NCBI GenBank assembly: GCA_049322755.1
Contig: JBMOQX010000037.1
Location: 124,001-188,000, forward strand
Direction: 5' to 3'
Origin: DATIUV01 sp049322755
Lineage (GTDB): Bacteria > Pseudomonadota > Gammaproteobacteria > Burkholderiales > UBA6910
DNA length: 64,000 nucleotides
Below are positions 23,639-32,725 of the stretch, one piece after another. Both the position numbers and the translations under genes were made by a program. Position 1 is the stretch's first letter. Each line of letters begins with the position of its first letter. A model generated the notes under the pieces. It was not told the DNA's origin, searched no databases, and saw only the letters and a list, made by a program, of their open reading frames with translations.

Positions 23639-26239
23639 ATGGCGGCCTCGCACGATCAGGTACCGTGTCCGGAGCGGCCGCAGGCCCCGCGCGTAGGCCG
23701 CTTCAAGGAAACGCTCGCCGGCGGCCGGGCGGATCTGCGCGAAGCCTACCGCAAAGCGCCCCGGCCCGCGGTCTATCTGCGGCGCCACGCGCAGCTGGTC
23801 GATCGGGTGCTGCGCGCACTGTGGAAGGAACTGGCGCTGCCGGCCACGGCCGCGCTGGTCGCCGTGGGCGGCTACGGCCGCGCCCAGCTGTTTCCCCATT
23901 CCGACGTCGACGTGCTGATCCTGCTGCCCAAGGCGCCGGAGCCGGCGCTGGCGGCACGTGTCGAGGCCCTGATCGGTGCGCTCTGGGACATCGGCCTCGA
24001 TGTCGGGCATAGCGTGCGCACCGTGCCCGATTGCGTGCAGCAGGCCGGCGACGACATCACCGTGCGCACGACGTTGATGGAAAGCCGCCTGGTGGCCGGC
24101 TCGCGGCGGCTGTTCCTCCGGTTGCAGGAAGCGCTGGACGATACCTTCGACGTCGAGGGCTTCTTCAACGCCAAGCGGCTGGAGCAGGACCAGCGCCACC
24201 AGCGCTACCACGAAGCCTCCACCAACCTGGAGCCGAACCTGAAGGAAAGCCCCGGCGGGCTGCGGGACCTGCAGATGATCCTGTGGCTCAGCCAGGCCTG
24301 CGGCAGCGGCACGTCGTGGAAGGAACTGGCGGCCCACGGCATCATCGCCGAGGAGGAAGCGCGCCAGCTGCGCCGCACCGAGGCGCTGCTGCAGGATCTG
24401 CGCATCCGTCTGCACCAGATCGCCGGGCGCCGGGAAGATCGCCTGCTGTTCGATTTCCAGCATCAACTGGCGCAGGATTACGGCCTCGGCGACCGCGGCC
24501 CGCGCCGCGCCAGCGAGCTGCTGATGCAGCGTTACTATCGCGCCGCCAAGGTGGTGGCGCAGCTCAACGTCATCCTGCTGCTGAATCTGGAAGCGCGGAT
24601 CTCGCCGCCCGAGCCGGCCGAGACGGAGGTGCTGAGCGACCGGTTCCAGGTGGTCAACGGGCTGTTGCAGGCACGCCGGGAAAACCTGTTCCTCGAGCAG
24701 CCGGCCGCCATCCTCGAGAGCTTCCTGCTGATGCAGACGCATCGCGGGATCAAGGGGCGCGACGCCGGCACGCTGCGGGCCCTGTGGCGCGCCGTGCGCC
24801 AGGTCGGCGGCCGGCTGCGGCGTGATCCCGAGAGCCGCCGCCTGTTCATGGAAATCCTGCGCCAGCCGCACGGCGTGACCCACGAGCTGCGCCGCATGCA
24901 CCGCTACGGCGTGCTCGCACGCTACATTCCGGCCTTCGGCCGCATCGTCGGCCAGATGCAGCACGACCTCTACCACGTCTACACGGTGGACGTTCATACG
25001 CTGATGGTGGTGCGCAACCTGCGGCGCTTCGCGCTCTCCGAGTTCGCCCACGAGTACCCGTTCTGCAGCCGCCTGATGACGGAGTTCGAGCGGCCCGAGG
25101 TGCTGCTGCTGGCAGCGCTGTTCCACGACATCGCCAAGGGCCGCGGCGGCGACCACTCGACGCTGGGCGCGGCGGATGCCATCCGCTTTTGCCGCCAGCA
25201 CGATCTGCTGCCGGAGGATGCCGAGCTGGTGGCCTGGCTGGTGCGCCACCACCTGGTGATGTCCAATGTCGCCCAGAAGCAGGATCTGGCCGACCCCGCC
25301 ACCATCGCGCGTTTCGCGGAACTGGTGGGCAACGACCGGCGCCTGGTGGCCCTCTACCTGCTGACGGTGGCCGACATCCGCGGCACCAGCCCGAAAGTCT
25401 GGAACGCGTGGAAGGCGAAGCTGCTGGAGGATTTGTTCCGGCTCACGCGCCGGCATCTTGGCGGAGCGCGCGCGGGCCCGGCCAGCCTGCTGGAGGCCCG
25501 GCGCGCCGAGGCCCAGCGCCTGCTGCGCCTGTTCGCCGTGCCCGAGGGCGCCGAGAACCGCCTGTGGTCCGAGCTGGACGTGGTTTACTTTCTGCGCCAC
25601 GAGCCGCAGGAAATCGCCTGGCATGCGCGCCTGCTCAACTACCGCGTCGACGCGCCCGAGCCGGTGGTCAAGGCGCGGCCCAGTCCGATCGGCGAAGGCG
25701 TGCAGGTCATGGTGTACTGTCCCGACCGCCCGGAGCTGTTCGCGCGCATCTGCGACGGCTTCGCCCGCATCAACTTCAACATCGTCGACGCCAAGATCCA
25801 CACCACCCGGCACGGCTACGCGCTCGACAGCTTCCTGGTGATGGATCCGGACAACTCGCCGCAGCACTACCGGGATCTCTCCACCTACATCGAATACGAG
25901 CTGGCGCAGCACCTGGGCGACGCGGTGCCGCTGGGGGTGCCGCCCACCGGGCGCATGAGCCGGCAGATGCGCCATTTCCCCATCACCCCGGAAGTGCGCG
26001 TGCGGCCCGACGACTACGGGAAACACCGCGTGCTGTCGATCATTGCCGGCGATCGCACCGGCCTGCTCTCGCGCGTCGCCCGCGTCCTGCTGGCCCACGG
26101 CGTGAACGTCCACAGCGCCAAGATCACCACGCTGGGGGAACGCGTGGACGACACCTTCCTGATATCCGGCCGCCGTCTCGACGACGACAAGGACCTGGTG
26201 CGCCTGGAAACCGAGTTGATCGAGACCCTGCGCGTCTGA
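23639..26239 (+). CDS. glnD: PII uridylyltransferase / uridylyl-removing enzyme
   Basis: GlnD is the glutamine sensor of nitrogen control. It uridylylates PII proteins when glutamine is low and removes the group when glutamine is high. The 866-residue protein has the family layout: nucleotidyltransferase domain with GGYGRAQLFPHSDVDVLIL (about 78-96), the GlnD helical domain, an HD hydrolase domain with LFHDIAKGRGGDHS (about 495-508), and two C-terminal ACT domains (about 690-770 and 800-866; for example IIAGDRTGLLSRVARVLL). It follows map by 3 bp. Its PII substrates are not in the window. Confidence 0.97.
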   Translation: MAASHDQVPCPERPQAPRVGRFKETLAGGRADLREAYRKAPRPAVYLRRHAQLVDRVLRALWKELALPATAALVAVGGYGRAQLFPHSDVDVLILLPKAPEPALAARVEALIGALWDIGLDVGHSVRTVPDCVQQAGDDITVRTTLMESRLVAGSRRLFLRLQEALDDTFDVEGFFNAKRLEQDQRHQRYHEASTNLEPNLKESPGGLRDLQMILWLSQACGSGTSWKELAAHGIIAEEEARQLRRTEALLQDLRIRLHQIAGRREDRLLFDFQHQLAQDYGLGDRGPRRASELLMQRYYRAAKVVAQLNVILLLNLEARISPPEPAETEVLSDRFQVVNGLLQARRENLFLEQPAAILESFLLMQTHRGIKGRDAGTLRALWRAVRQVGGRLRRDPESRRLFMEILRQPHGVTHELRRMHRYGVLARYIPAFGRIVGQMQHDLYHVYTVDVHTLMVVRNLRRFALSEFAHEYPFCSRLMTEFERPEVLLLAALFHDIAKGRGGDHSTLGAADAIRFCRQHDLLPEDAELVAWLVRHHLVMSNVAQKQDLADPATIARFAELVGNDRRLVALYLLTVADIRGTSPKVWNAWKAKLLEDLFRLTRRHLGGARAGPASLLEARRAEAQRLLRLFAVPEGAENRLWSELDVVYFLRHEPQEIAWHARLLNYRVDAPEPVVKARPSPIGEGVQVMVYCPDRPELFARICDGFARINFNIVDAKIHTTRHGYALDSFLVMDPDNSPQHYRDLSTYIEYELAQHLGDAVPLGVPPTGRMSRQMRHFPITPEVRVRPDDYGKHRVLSIIAGDRTGLLSRVARVLLAHGVNVHSAKITTLGERVDDTFLISGRRLDDDKDLVRLETELIETLRV

Positions 26240-26240
26240 G

Positions 26241-26268
26241 CGCCCGGCGGAATCCGCCGCGTCCGGGC
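26241..26268. terminator. GC hairpin between convergent glnD and def
   Basis: The 28-bp gap contains CGGCGG-AAT-CCGCCG (26245-26259) nested in a larger GCCCGG...CCGGGC pairing. It has no T tract on either strand, so it may mark a weak or Rho-assisted bidirectional stop. Confidence 0.35.
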
Positions 26269-26801
26269 TATTCGTCCGGGGGCGCCTGGCCGGGAAACAG
26301 GATGTCGGTGTAACCGAAGCGGCTGAAGTCCCGCACCCGCATCGGGTACAGGATGCCGTCCAGGTGATCGCATTCGTGCTGCACGACGCGCGCATGGAAG
26401 CCGGTCACGGTGCGATCGATGGAACTGCCGTCCGGCGCCAGCCCGCGATAGCGCACCGCCCGATAGCGGGGCACGACACCGCGCAGCCCGGGGACGCTCA
26501 GGCAGCCCTCCCAGCCCTCTTCTAGTTCCGCGTCCACCGGCGTGATCTCGGGATTGATCAGCTCCGTGTAGGGCACCGGCTCGGCGTCCGGATAGCGCGG
26601 GTTACGCTCGACGCCGAAAATCACGACCCGCAGGTCCGCCCCGATCTGCGGTGCCGCCAGGCCGGCGCCATCGTAGGCCGCCATGGTGTCGCGCATGTCC
26701 AACAGCAGCGCGGCGAGCTCCGGAGTGCCGACGCGTTCCACCGGCAGCGAACGCCGCAGCAGCCGGGGGTCGCCCATGCGCAGCACCGCCCTAACGGCCA
26801 T
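26268..26801 (-). CDS. def: peptide deformylase
   Basis: Peptide deformylase removes the formyl group from the N-terminal formyl-methionine of new proteins. The 177-residue protein has all three family motifs: GAGLAAPQIG (about 46-55), EGCLSVPG (with the metal-binding cysteine) and QHECDHLDG (the HExxH-type metal motif). The C-terminus is slightly extended (GQAPPDE). It overlaps the 3' end of the MTI phosphorylase gene by 11 bp, so it is translated from the salvage operon rather than with fmt. A second def, paired with fmt elsewhere in the genome, would be expected but cannot be seen here. Confidence 0.95.
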   Translation of the reverse strand: MAVRAVLRMGDPRLLRRSLPVERVGTPELAALLLDMRDTMAAYDGAGLAAPQIGADLRVVIFGVERNPRYPDAEPVPYTELINPEITPVDAELEEGWEGCLSVPGLRGVVPRYRAVRYRGLAPDGSSIDRTVTGFHARVVQHECDHLDGILYPMRVRDFSRFGYTDILFPGQAPPDE

Positions 26802-27537
26802 GGCGTGCGACCGCCTTCTCCAGGATGAGCCGGACCCGGGCCATCGCCTCGCGCAGCACCCGTACCAGTTCCTCCATGCTCACCGCGGTGCGGCTGTCGC
26901 CGCGCCCGGCGGCAAAGTTCGCCACCACCGCGAGGGCGGCGTAGTTGAGCCCCAACTCCCGCGCCAGCGCCGCCTCCGGCATGCCGGTCATCCCCACCAC
27001 GCTGGCGCCGTCGCGCTCGATCCGGTCGATCTCCGCCGCCGTCTCCAGCCGGGGCCCCTGGGTCGCCGCATACACGCCGCCGTCCGCCGCCGCCTCGCCC
27101 GCGTCGGCGACCGCCGCCAGCAGCAGCCGGCGCGTGTCCTCGCAGTACGGCCGGGTGAAATCGATATGGGTGACGGGCTGCTCGGGCGAGTCGAAATAGG
27201 TGAACGCGCGGCCGTAGGTGTAATCGACGATCTGGTCCGGCACCATCAGCGTTCCGGGTCCGAGGTCGGCGCGGATGCCGCCCACCGCTGCCACCGCGAT
27301 GACGCGGTCGGGCTTCTGCGCGTGCAGCGCCCAGATGTTGGCCCGGTAGTTGACGGCGTGAGGGGGAATCGTGTGACCGTACCCGTGCCGCGCCAGAAAC
27401 ACCACCGGTTCGCCTCCGAGAGTGCCGAAGGTGAGCGGCCCGGAAGGTTCGCCGTAGGGGGTGCGCACCACGCGCCGCGAGGCGCCCTTGAGGTTGGCGA
27501 GGTTCGCGAGGCCGGTGCCGCCGATGATTGCCAGCAT
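26791..27537 (-). CDS. S-methyl-5'-thioinosine phosphorylase (MTAP/PNP family)
   Basis: A 248-residue purine nucleoside phosphorylase-type enzyme. It starts at ATG 27537 with MLAIIGGTGLANLANLKG, then FLARHGYGHTIPPHAVNYRA, ATQGPRLETAAEI and VVGMTGMPEAALARELGL. The family phosphorolyses methylthio-nucleosides to methylthioribose 1-phosphate and a base. In the base pocket, where adenine-specific MTA phosphorylases have Asp, this protein has Asn207 in VVANFAAG. That matches the 6-oxopurine (methylthioinosine) enzymes known from Pseudomonas. I therefore prefer MTI over MTA; this is an inference from one residue and overall resemblance. The adjacent hpt would recycle the hypoxanthine released. Confidence 0.85.
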   Translation of the reverse strand: MLAIIGGTGLANLANLKGASRRVVRTPYGEPSGPLTFGTLGGEPVVFLARHGYGHTIPPHAVNYRANIWALHAQKPDRVIAVAAVGGIRADLGPGTLMVPDQIVDYTYGRAFTYFDSPEQPVTHIDFTRPYCEDTRRLLLAAVADAGEAAADGGVYAATQGPRLETAAEIDRIERDGASVVGMTGMPEAALARELGLNYAALAVVANFAAGRGDSRTAVSMEELVRVLREAMARVRLILEKAVARHGR

Positions 27538-27572
27538 GATCGCGTAGTCCCGGGAGCGGCGCGGCGGCGGGA

Positions 27573-28121
27573 TCAGTCCGCGGCCAGCGCGTAAATCGCC
27601 GGCAGATTGCGCCACGCGCCGTGGACGTCCATGCCGTAGCCGAAGACGTAGCGGTCGGGAACCGTGAGGCCGACGAAATCGGGCTTGAGCGGCTTTTCGC
27701 GCCCCAGGTCCTTGTCCGCCAGCACGGCGACGTGGACCGCCGCCGCGCCGAAGCGCAGCAGCCGCTCGCGCACCGCCGCCATGGTTTCTCCTTCGTCCAG
27801 AATGTCGTCCAGCACCAGCACCGTGCGCCCCGCCGTGCGCGCCGGCGGCTCCACGCGCCACTCCACGCGCCCGCCGCGGGTATCCCCACGGTAGCGGGAA
27901 ACGTAGAGCGTGTCGAAATCCAGGGGGAAAGGCAACAGCGGCAACAACTGTCCGGTGAACACCACCGCGCCACCCATCACGCTCAGCACCAGCGGATTGC
28001 GGCTGCCCAGGGCGGCGGTGATTTCCCCGGCCATGCGCCGGACGGCTGCAGCGACCTCCTCGGCCGACCACACCAGGTCGGCCCGCGCGAGGATGCGCTG
28101 CGCCTCGTCCGGATCCAGCAC
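27573..28121 (-). CDS. hpt: hypoxanthine-guanine phosphoribosyltransferase
   Basis: A 182-residue type I phosphoribosyltransferase that converts hypoxanthine (and possibly guanine) with PRPP to IMP or GMP. The PRPP-binding motif VLVLDDILDEGETM is at about residues 102-115. The pyrophosphate-binding stretch VLSVMGGAVVF and the purine-recognition end KPDFVGLTVPDRYVFGYGMD are also clear. It lies 5 bp after the DsrE-like gene and 35 bp before the MTI phosphorylase, so together they form a methylthio-purine salvage pair. Confidence 0.93.
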   Translation of the reverse strand: MLDPDEAQRILARADLVWSAEEVAAAVRRMAGEITAALGSRNPLVLSVMGGAVVFTGQLLPLLPFPLDFDTLYVSRYRGDTRGGRVEWRVEPPARTAGRTVLVLDDILDEGETMAAVRERLLRFGAAAVHVAVLADKDLGREKPLKPDFVGLTVPDRYVFGYGMDVHGAWRNLPAIYALAAD

Positions 28122-28126
28122 CGGCG

Positions 28127-28495
28127 CTAGTAGGTGAAGGTCACGACGTCTTCGTCCATCGCCTGCTCGATGACGTACGCGCCGCCCACCGTTTCTTCGA
28201 TCTCGGGAATCAGGTCGTCGCCCCAGAGCTCGAGCGTCGGCGTGCAGACCTTGAAATGGACCCCTGCCTCGTGGGCATCCTTGATGAAGTCGTAGACGCT
28301 CTTGGGCGAGCCTTCCTTGACGTGGAGCTTTTCCGCCACGCCCTTCTTGGCGAGTTCGCCGGCGCGCGCGGTGAGGATCACTTCCACTTCGTAGTCCATG
28401 GCCGCGGCCACGGTGGCCTGAAAGAACGGCGCACCCAGTTCGGGGCCGTTCGAAGGGTCGGTGTTCACCATCACGATCATCAACTTGTTGGGCAT
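28127..28495 (-). CDS. DsrE/DsrF-like small protein
   Basis: A 122-residue soluble protein of the DsrE/F/H-like fold: KLMIVMVNTDPSNGPELGAP, then EVEVILTARAGELAKKG, VYDFIKDAHEAGVHFKVCTP and LELWGDDLIPEIEE. Family members take part in sulfur relay or are uncharacterised. The single cysteine (in FKVCTPTLE) sits at the usual active position. There is no sulfur-oxidation or tusE-type context; it is instead the first gene of the hpt/MTI phosphorylase/def group. A role linked to the methylthio group or to sulfur handling is possible but unproven. Confidence 0.8.
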   Translation of the reverse strand: MPNKLMIVMVNTDPSNGPELGAPFFQATVAAAMDYEVEVILTARAGELAKKGVAEKLHVKEGSPKSVYDFIKDAHEAGVHFKVCTPTLELWGDDLIPEIEETVGGAYVIEQAMDEDVVTFTY

Positions 28496-28612
28496 CGGGG
28501 CCTCCCTGAAAGGTACTGTTTACGCGGGAGAATTAGCTTATCATGATTTAGTAAATTTTCTGATCCTTACCACCCTCGGATTCTAGCAGCCCACGCGGCG
28601 GATTCCGCCCGA
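28496..28612. promoter_or_regulatory. AT-rich leader upstream of the DsrE-hpt-MTIP-def operon
   Basis: The gap between DsrE and galU contains an AT-rich stretch (about 28520-28565) unusual for this genome. It most likely holds the promoter of the DsrE operon on the minus strand. I could not pick a confident -35/-10 pair. A GGGAGG ribosome site lies just before the DsrE ATG. No clear terminator for galU was seen. Confidence 0.4.
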
Positions 28613-29533
28613 TCAACCGTGCCGGGGCGTTGACCGGGGCCCCCCCGGCTCCGCCAGCGATCGCCCCACCGACCTGAGGTAGGTCTCCAGCTCCGCCGCC
28701 ACCTCCGGGTGCTTCAGCCCGTAGGCGACGGTGGCCTTGAGATAACCGATCTTGGAGCCGCAATCGTAGCGCGTGCCCTGCAGCTCCAACGCCATGACCG
28801 TCTCCCGGTGCAGCAGCGCGGCGATCGCGTCGGTGAGCTGGATCTCGCCCCCTGCTCCCGGCACCACGCGCTCCAGCTCCTCGAAAATCGCCGGTGTGAG
28901 CACGTAACGGCCCACCACCCCCAGGGTCGACGGCGCTTCCGACGGCCGCGGCTTCTCCACCACGCCGGAGACCTTGTGCACGCGCTTGCCCTTGCCCTCG
29001 AGGCGCACGATGCCGTAGCGGCCGGTCTCGTTGAGCGGGACTTCCTGCACGCCGAGCACCGAGCAGCGGTCGGTGGCGTAGACGTCCAGCATCTGGCGCA
29101 GCGCCCCGGGCCGGCTGTCGATGAGGTCGTCGGCCAGCAGCACCGCGAAGGGCTCGTCACCGATCACCGGCCGGGCGCAAAGCACGGCGTGGCCCAGCCC
29201 CAGCGTGTCCGGCTGACGAACGAAGATGCAATGGACGCCCGCCGGAATCAGCCGCCGCACCTCCTCCAGGAGCTCGGTCTTGCCGCGCGCTTCGAGCTCT
29301 GCTTCCAGCTCGTAATTCTTGTCGAAATGGTCCTCGATCGCCCGCTTGTTGCGGCCGGTGACGAACACCATCTGCCGGATGCCGGCAGCCGCCGCCTCTT
29401 CCACCGCGTACTGGATCAGCGGCTTGTCCACCACCGGCAGCATTTCCTTGGGGCTTGCCTTGGTGGCGGGAAGAAATCGCGTGCCGAGCCCGGCCACGGG
29501 GAACACCGCCTTGGTCACAATGCCTTGAGACAC
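28613..29533 (-). CDS. galU: UTP--glucose-1-phosphate uridylyltransferase
   Basis: GalU makes UDP-glucose from UTP and glucose 1-phosphate for LPS, capsule and trehalose or galactose metabolism. From GTG 29533 (AAAGGAG 6 nt upstream) the protein has 306 residues. The N-terminal nucleotidyltransferase motif is FPVAGLGTRFLPATKASPKE, followed by MLPVVDKPLIQYAVEEA, RQPDTLGLGHAV and FAVLLADDLI. The C-terminus is extended by a Pro/Arg-rich tail. It follows ligA by 17 bp and is the last gene of smc-zipA-ligA-galU. Confidence 0.96.
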   Translation of the reverse strand: MSQGIVTKAVFPVAGLGTRFLPATKASPKEMLPVVDKPLIQYAVEEAAAAGIRQMVFVTGRNKRAIEDHFDKNYELEAELEARGKTELLEEVRRLIPAGVHCIFVRQPDTLGLGHAVLCARPVIGDEPFAVLLADDLIDSRPGALRQMLDVYATDRCSVLGVQEVPLNETGRYGIVRLEGKGKRVHKVSGVVEKPRPSEAPSTLGVVGRYVLTPAIFEELERVVPGAGGEIQLTDAIAALLHRETVMALELQGTRYDCGSKIGYLKATVAYGLKHPEVAAELETYLRSVGRSLAEPGGPRSTPRHG

Positions 29534-29550
29534 CGCCTGCTCCTTTCGCG

Positions 29551-31572
29551 TTAATCGCCCGCCAGCCTGCGGAACGTCTCCTCGTCGAGGATCGTCACGC
29601 CCAACTCGCGCGCCTTGTCGTATTTGCTGCCGGGGTCCGCGCCCACCACCACGAAATCGGTCTTGCGCGAGACGCTGCCCGACACCTTGCCCCCAAGCGC
29701 CTCGACTCTTTCCTTCGCCTCTTCCCGGGTCATCGATTGCAGCGTGCCGGTAACGACGAAGGTCTTGCCCGCCAGCGCGCTGCCGGCGTCCGTGCGACGA
29801 CGCTGCCTGGCGTGCCAGCGCTCGCCGTAATAAGGCCGCAGGCGCTCGATCACTTCCCGATTGTGGGGCTCGGCGAAGAACCGCGCGACACTTTCCGCCA
29901 CCACCGGTCCCACGTCGCGCACCTCCTCGATCTCGTCCTGGCTCGCCTGCATCAGCGCATCGAGGCTGCCGAAATGCTCGGCCAGGTCGCGCGCCGTCGC
30001 CTCGCCCACGTGGCGGATGCCCAGCGCGAAGATGAAACGGGGCAGTGTGGCATGGCGGCGGCTGTTCTCCAGCGCATCCAGCACGTTCTGCGCCGACTTC
30101 TCGCCCATGCGCTCCAGCGCGGCCAGGTCCTCGAGCTTGAGACGGAACAGGTCCGCCGGATTCTTCACCAGGGCGCCGTCTACCAGCTGGTCCACCAGCC
30201 GTTCGCCGAGACCCTCGATGTCGAGCGCGCGGCGGCTGGCGAAGTGCAGCAGCGCCTGCTTGCGCTGCGCCGGGCAGAACAGGCCGCCGGTGCACCGCGC
30301 CACCGCCTCGTCCGGCAGGCGCACGACGTCGGAGCCGCAGACCGGGCAGCGCTCCGGCAGCCGGAAGCGATGGGTCTTGGCCGGCCGCCGCTCCGGCACG
30401 ACACCAACGACTTCCGGAATCACGTCGCCGGCCCGGCGCACGATCACCGTGTCGCCGATGCGCACGTCCTTGCGGTCGATCTCGTCCTGGTTGTGCAGCG
30501 TGGCGTTGGTCACCGTCACACCGCCGACGAACACCGGCTTCAGCCGGGCCACCGGCGTCAGCGCGCCGGTGCGCCCCACCTGCACGTCGATGCCCAGCAG
30601 TTCGGTGATCGCCTCCTGGGCCGGGAACTTGTGGGCGATGGCAAAGCGCGGCGCGCGCGAGACGAAGCCCAGCTCGCGCTGCCAGTCGAGGCGGTCCACC
30701 TTGTAGACGATCCCGTCCACCTCGTAGGGCAGCCGGTCGCGCTCCGCGTAGCGCGCCCTGTAGAAGCGCGCCAGACCCTCGATGCCGGACACCACATCCC
30801 GCAGCGGAGAAACCGGCAGGTGCCGTTGCGCCAGATAGTCGAGCACGCGGCTGTGACGGTCACCGGGAAGCCGGGGATCGTCGGCCTCGCCCACGCCGTA
30901 GGCATAGAAGGTGAGCCTCCGGCTCGCCGTGATCCGGGGGTCCAGCTGCCGCAGCGCACCCGCCGCCGCGTTGCGCGGATTGACGAACTCGCGCTGGCCC
31001 CGCTCCCGCTGCTCGGCGTTCAGGCGCAGGAAGTCGGCCTTGAGCATCAGCACCTCGCCGCGCACTTCCAGCAGCGCCGGTGGCTCGCCGCCATGCAGCC
31101 GCAGGGGTATCGCCCGCACTGTGCGCAGGTTCTGCGTCACATCCTCGCCGGTGGTGCCGTCGCCGCGCGTCGCGCCCTGGACCAGCAGGCCGTGCTCGTA
31201 GCGCAGCGAAACCGCCAGCCCGTCGAACTTGGGCTCCACCTCGTAGTCCACCTGCTCCACGCCCAGGGCCTCGCGGATGCGCCGGTCGAAAGCCTCCACC
31301 TCCGCGGGCTCGAACGCGTTGTTGAGCGACAGCATCGGCACCCGGTGCCGCACCTCGGGAAACTGCTTGAGCGGCGCGGCGCCCACCCGCTGTGTGGGAG
31401 AGTCGGGCGTCGCCAGTTCCGGATAGCGCTGCTCGAGCTCCTGCAGCCGCCGGAACAGGCGGTCGTACTCGGCGTCGGGAATGGTGGGGCGGTCGAGAAC
31501 GTAATAGTCGTAGTTCGCGCGCTCGATCGCTTCGCGCAGTTCCCGGGCCTCGCGCGCCGCCTCGGCCTTCAT
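29551..31572 (-). CDS. ligA: NAD-dependent DNA ligase
   Basis: LigA seals nicks in DNA during replication and repair, using NAD+. The 673-residue protein starts at ATG 31572, with the Ia domain (REAIERANYDYYVLDRPTIPDAEYD), the adenylation motif KFDG in EPKFDGLAVSLRYEHGLL (catalytic Lys about 118), and the OB fold. A four-cysteine zinc finger follows (CPVCGSD ... CTGGLFCPAQ), then helix-hairpin-helix repeats and a C-terminal BRCT domain (about 595-673, KTFVVTGTLQSMTREEAKE). The ATG overlaps the zipA stop by one base (TGATG). The large open frame upstream of this start shadows zipA. Confidence 0.97.
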   Translation of the reverse strand: MKAEAAREARELREAIERANYDYYVLDRPTIPDAEYDRLFRRLQELEQRYPELATPDSPTQRVGAAPLKQFPEVRHRVPMLSLNNAFEPAEVEAFDRRIREALGVEQVDYEVEPKFDGLAVSLRYEHGLLVQGATRGDGTTGEDVTQNLRTVRAIPLRLHGGEPPALLEVRGEVLMLKADFLRLNAEQRERGQREFVNPRNAAAGALRQLDPRITASRRLTFYAYGVGEADDPRLPGDRHSRVLDYLAQRHLPVSPLRDVVSGIEGLARFYRARYAERDRLPYEVDGIVYKVDRLDWQRELGFVSRAPRFAIAHKFPAQEAITELLGIDVQVGRTGALTPVARLKPVFVGGVTVTNATLHNQDEIDRKDVRIGDTVIVRRAGDVIPEVVGVVPERRPAKTHRFRLPERCPVCGSDVVRLPDEAVARCTGGLFCPAQRKQALLHFASRRALDIEGLGERLVDQLVDGALVKNPADLFRLKLEDLAALERMGEKSAQNVLDALENSRRHATLPRFIFALGIRHVGEATARDLAEHFGSLDALMQASQDEIEEVRDVGPVVAESVARFFAEPHNREVIERLRPYYGERWHARQRRRTDAGSALAGKTFVVTGTLQSMTREEAKERVEALGGKVSGSVSRKTDFVVVGADPGSKYDKARELGVTILDEETFRRLAGD

Positions 31573-32675
31573 CAGGAAAACAGGCGCAGCGCCGCCGCGC
31601 TTCCGGGCGGGATGCCGTGGCTGCGCATGCTCTCCTGCAGGCGGCGGATCTGCTCGCGGATCCGTCCCAGCCCGGCCTCCGTCAGCGCCACCCGGTTGTC
31701 GTCCACCAACGCAGCGCCCAGCGTCACCGAGAAGGTGCGCGCCAGGTGCATCATCTGGTCGAAGGCGCGCTCGCCGTCCGCAACCCGCGGCAGGTCCAGC
31801 AGAAAGGTGAGCCCCTTGAGCTGGGTCTGCCCCAGCGCGTCCGCGCGCAACGGGCGGCCGTCGAAATCGCTGGCGGAGAACAACTCGCAGCCCGCGTCGT
31901 CGTACTGCACGAAGCGGCCGTCGGGCGTCAGGCGCAGGCCGTTGGATTCCGCCAGGGCCCGCACCTTGGACCCTGGGAACGGCCGGTCGTCCCGGGCCAC
32001 GAGATTGACCCCGATCATCTGATCCACCTCGGCACAGAACTGATCCAGCAGAGCGGCCTGGACCGCGAGGTCCTCCGTATCGGGCAGGTCCACCGCCGCG
32101 TCCAAGTCCCGCGCCAATCCCAGGACCGTGTCGCGAAAGCCGCTCAGCATGACTTCGCTGACTGGCCCGGACCGATCGCAGAGCTGCAGCGAAGCCCGCA
32201 CCCGCGCGTAGTGCGCCGCGGCCCCGGGCACCACGTCGTCCCACTCGCCGCGGTCCGCCACCAGCCCGGTGACCGCCACCGGCTTGCCGAACTCGGCGCG
32301 CCGTTTCAGCAGCGCCGCCAGGGCATCGGCGTGGACCGGCGCCGGCGGCACCAGCTCGGCGCTGAAGTCGACCCGGAAGTCCTCATCCGGGGACCAGCCG
32401 CCGCCACCGGACGGGACCGCCGCGATTTCGTCCTCCGCCGGCATGTGTCCCATGCGGGGTTCCACCCGGGATTCCACACGGGCCTCTACCCGGGTCTCCG
32501 CACGCCGCTCGGAGGCGCCTTCCCGCCCGGAGCGCAGCAGCACGTCGTCGTGCTGATTGCCGAAGGCCTGCTCGCTCTGCCGGCGGATGCGGCGCTGCTG
32601 CCAGACGTTGAAGAGGTACACGCCGCCCACCACCAGCAAGCCGACCAGCAGCAGTCCTGTCTGGAGATCACTCAT
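31572..32675 (-). CDS. zipA: ZipA-like cell division protein
   Basis: ZipA tethers FtsZ rings to the inner membrane. The 367-residue protein has an N-terminal transmembrane anchor (LQTGLLLVGLLVVGGVYLF) and a charged linker (about 25-110, with a repeated RVEARVESRVEPR pattern). The C-terminal domain (about 200-360) resembles the ZipA FtsZ-binding domain (GQTQLKGLTFLLDLPRVADG, FDQMMHLARTFSVTLGAAL). The position between smc and ligA is the usual betaproteobacterial one. Sequence conservation of this family is low, so the call leans on architecture and context. Confidence 0.85.
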   Translation of the reverse strand: MSDLQTGLLLVGLLVVGGVYLFNVWQQRRIRRQSEQAFGNQHDDVLLRSGREGASERRAETRVEARVESRVEPRMGHMPAEDEIAAVPSGGGGWSPDEDFRVDFSAELVPPAPVHADALAALLKRRAEFGKPVAVTGLVADRGEWDDVVPGAAAHYARVRASLQLCDRSGPVSEVMLSGFRDTVLGLARDLDAAVDLPDTEDLAVQAALLDQFCAEVDQMIGVNLVARDDRPFPGSKVRALAESNGLRLTPDGRFVQYDDAGCELFSASDFDGRPLRADALGQTQLKGLTFLLDLPRVADGERAFDQMMHLARTFSVTLGAALVDDNRVALTEAGLGRIREQIRRLQESMRSHGIPPGSAAALRLFS

Positions 32676-32725
32676 GGGATGTCCATGTTACCGTCCGTTG
32701 CAGCGGGCGGCGAGCACGGCGGCCG

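Noticed and set aside
22775..26395. 1206-codon minus-strand frame opposite map and glnD
   Set aside because: No recognisable domain; map and glnD explain the region fully.
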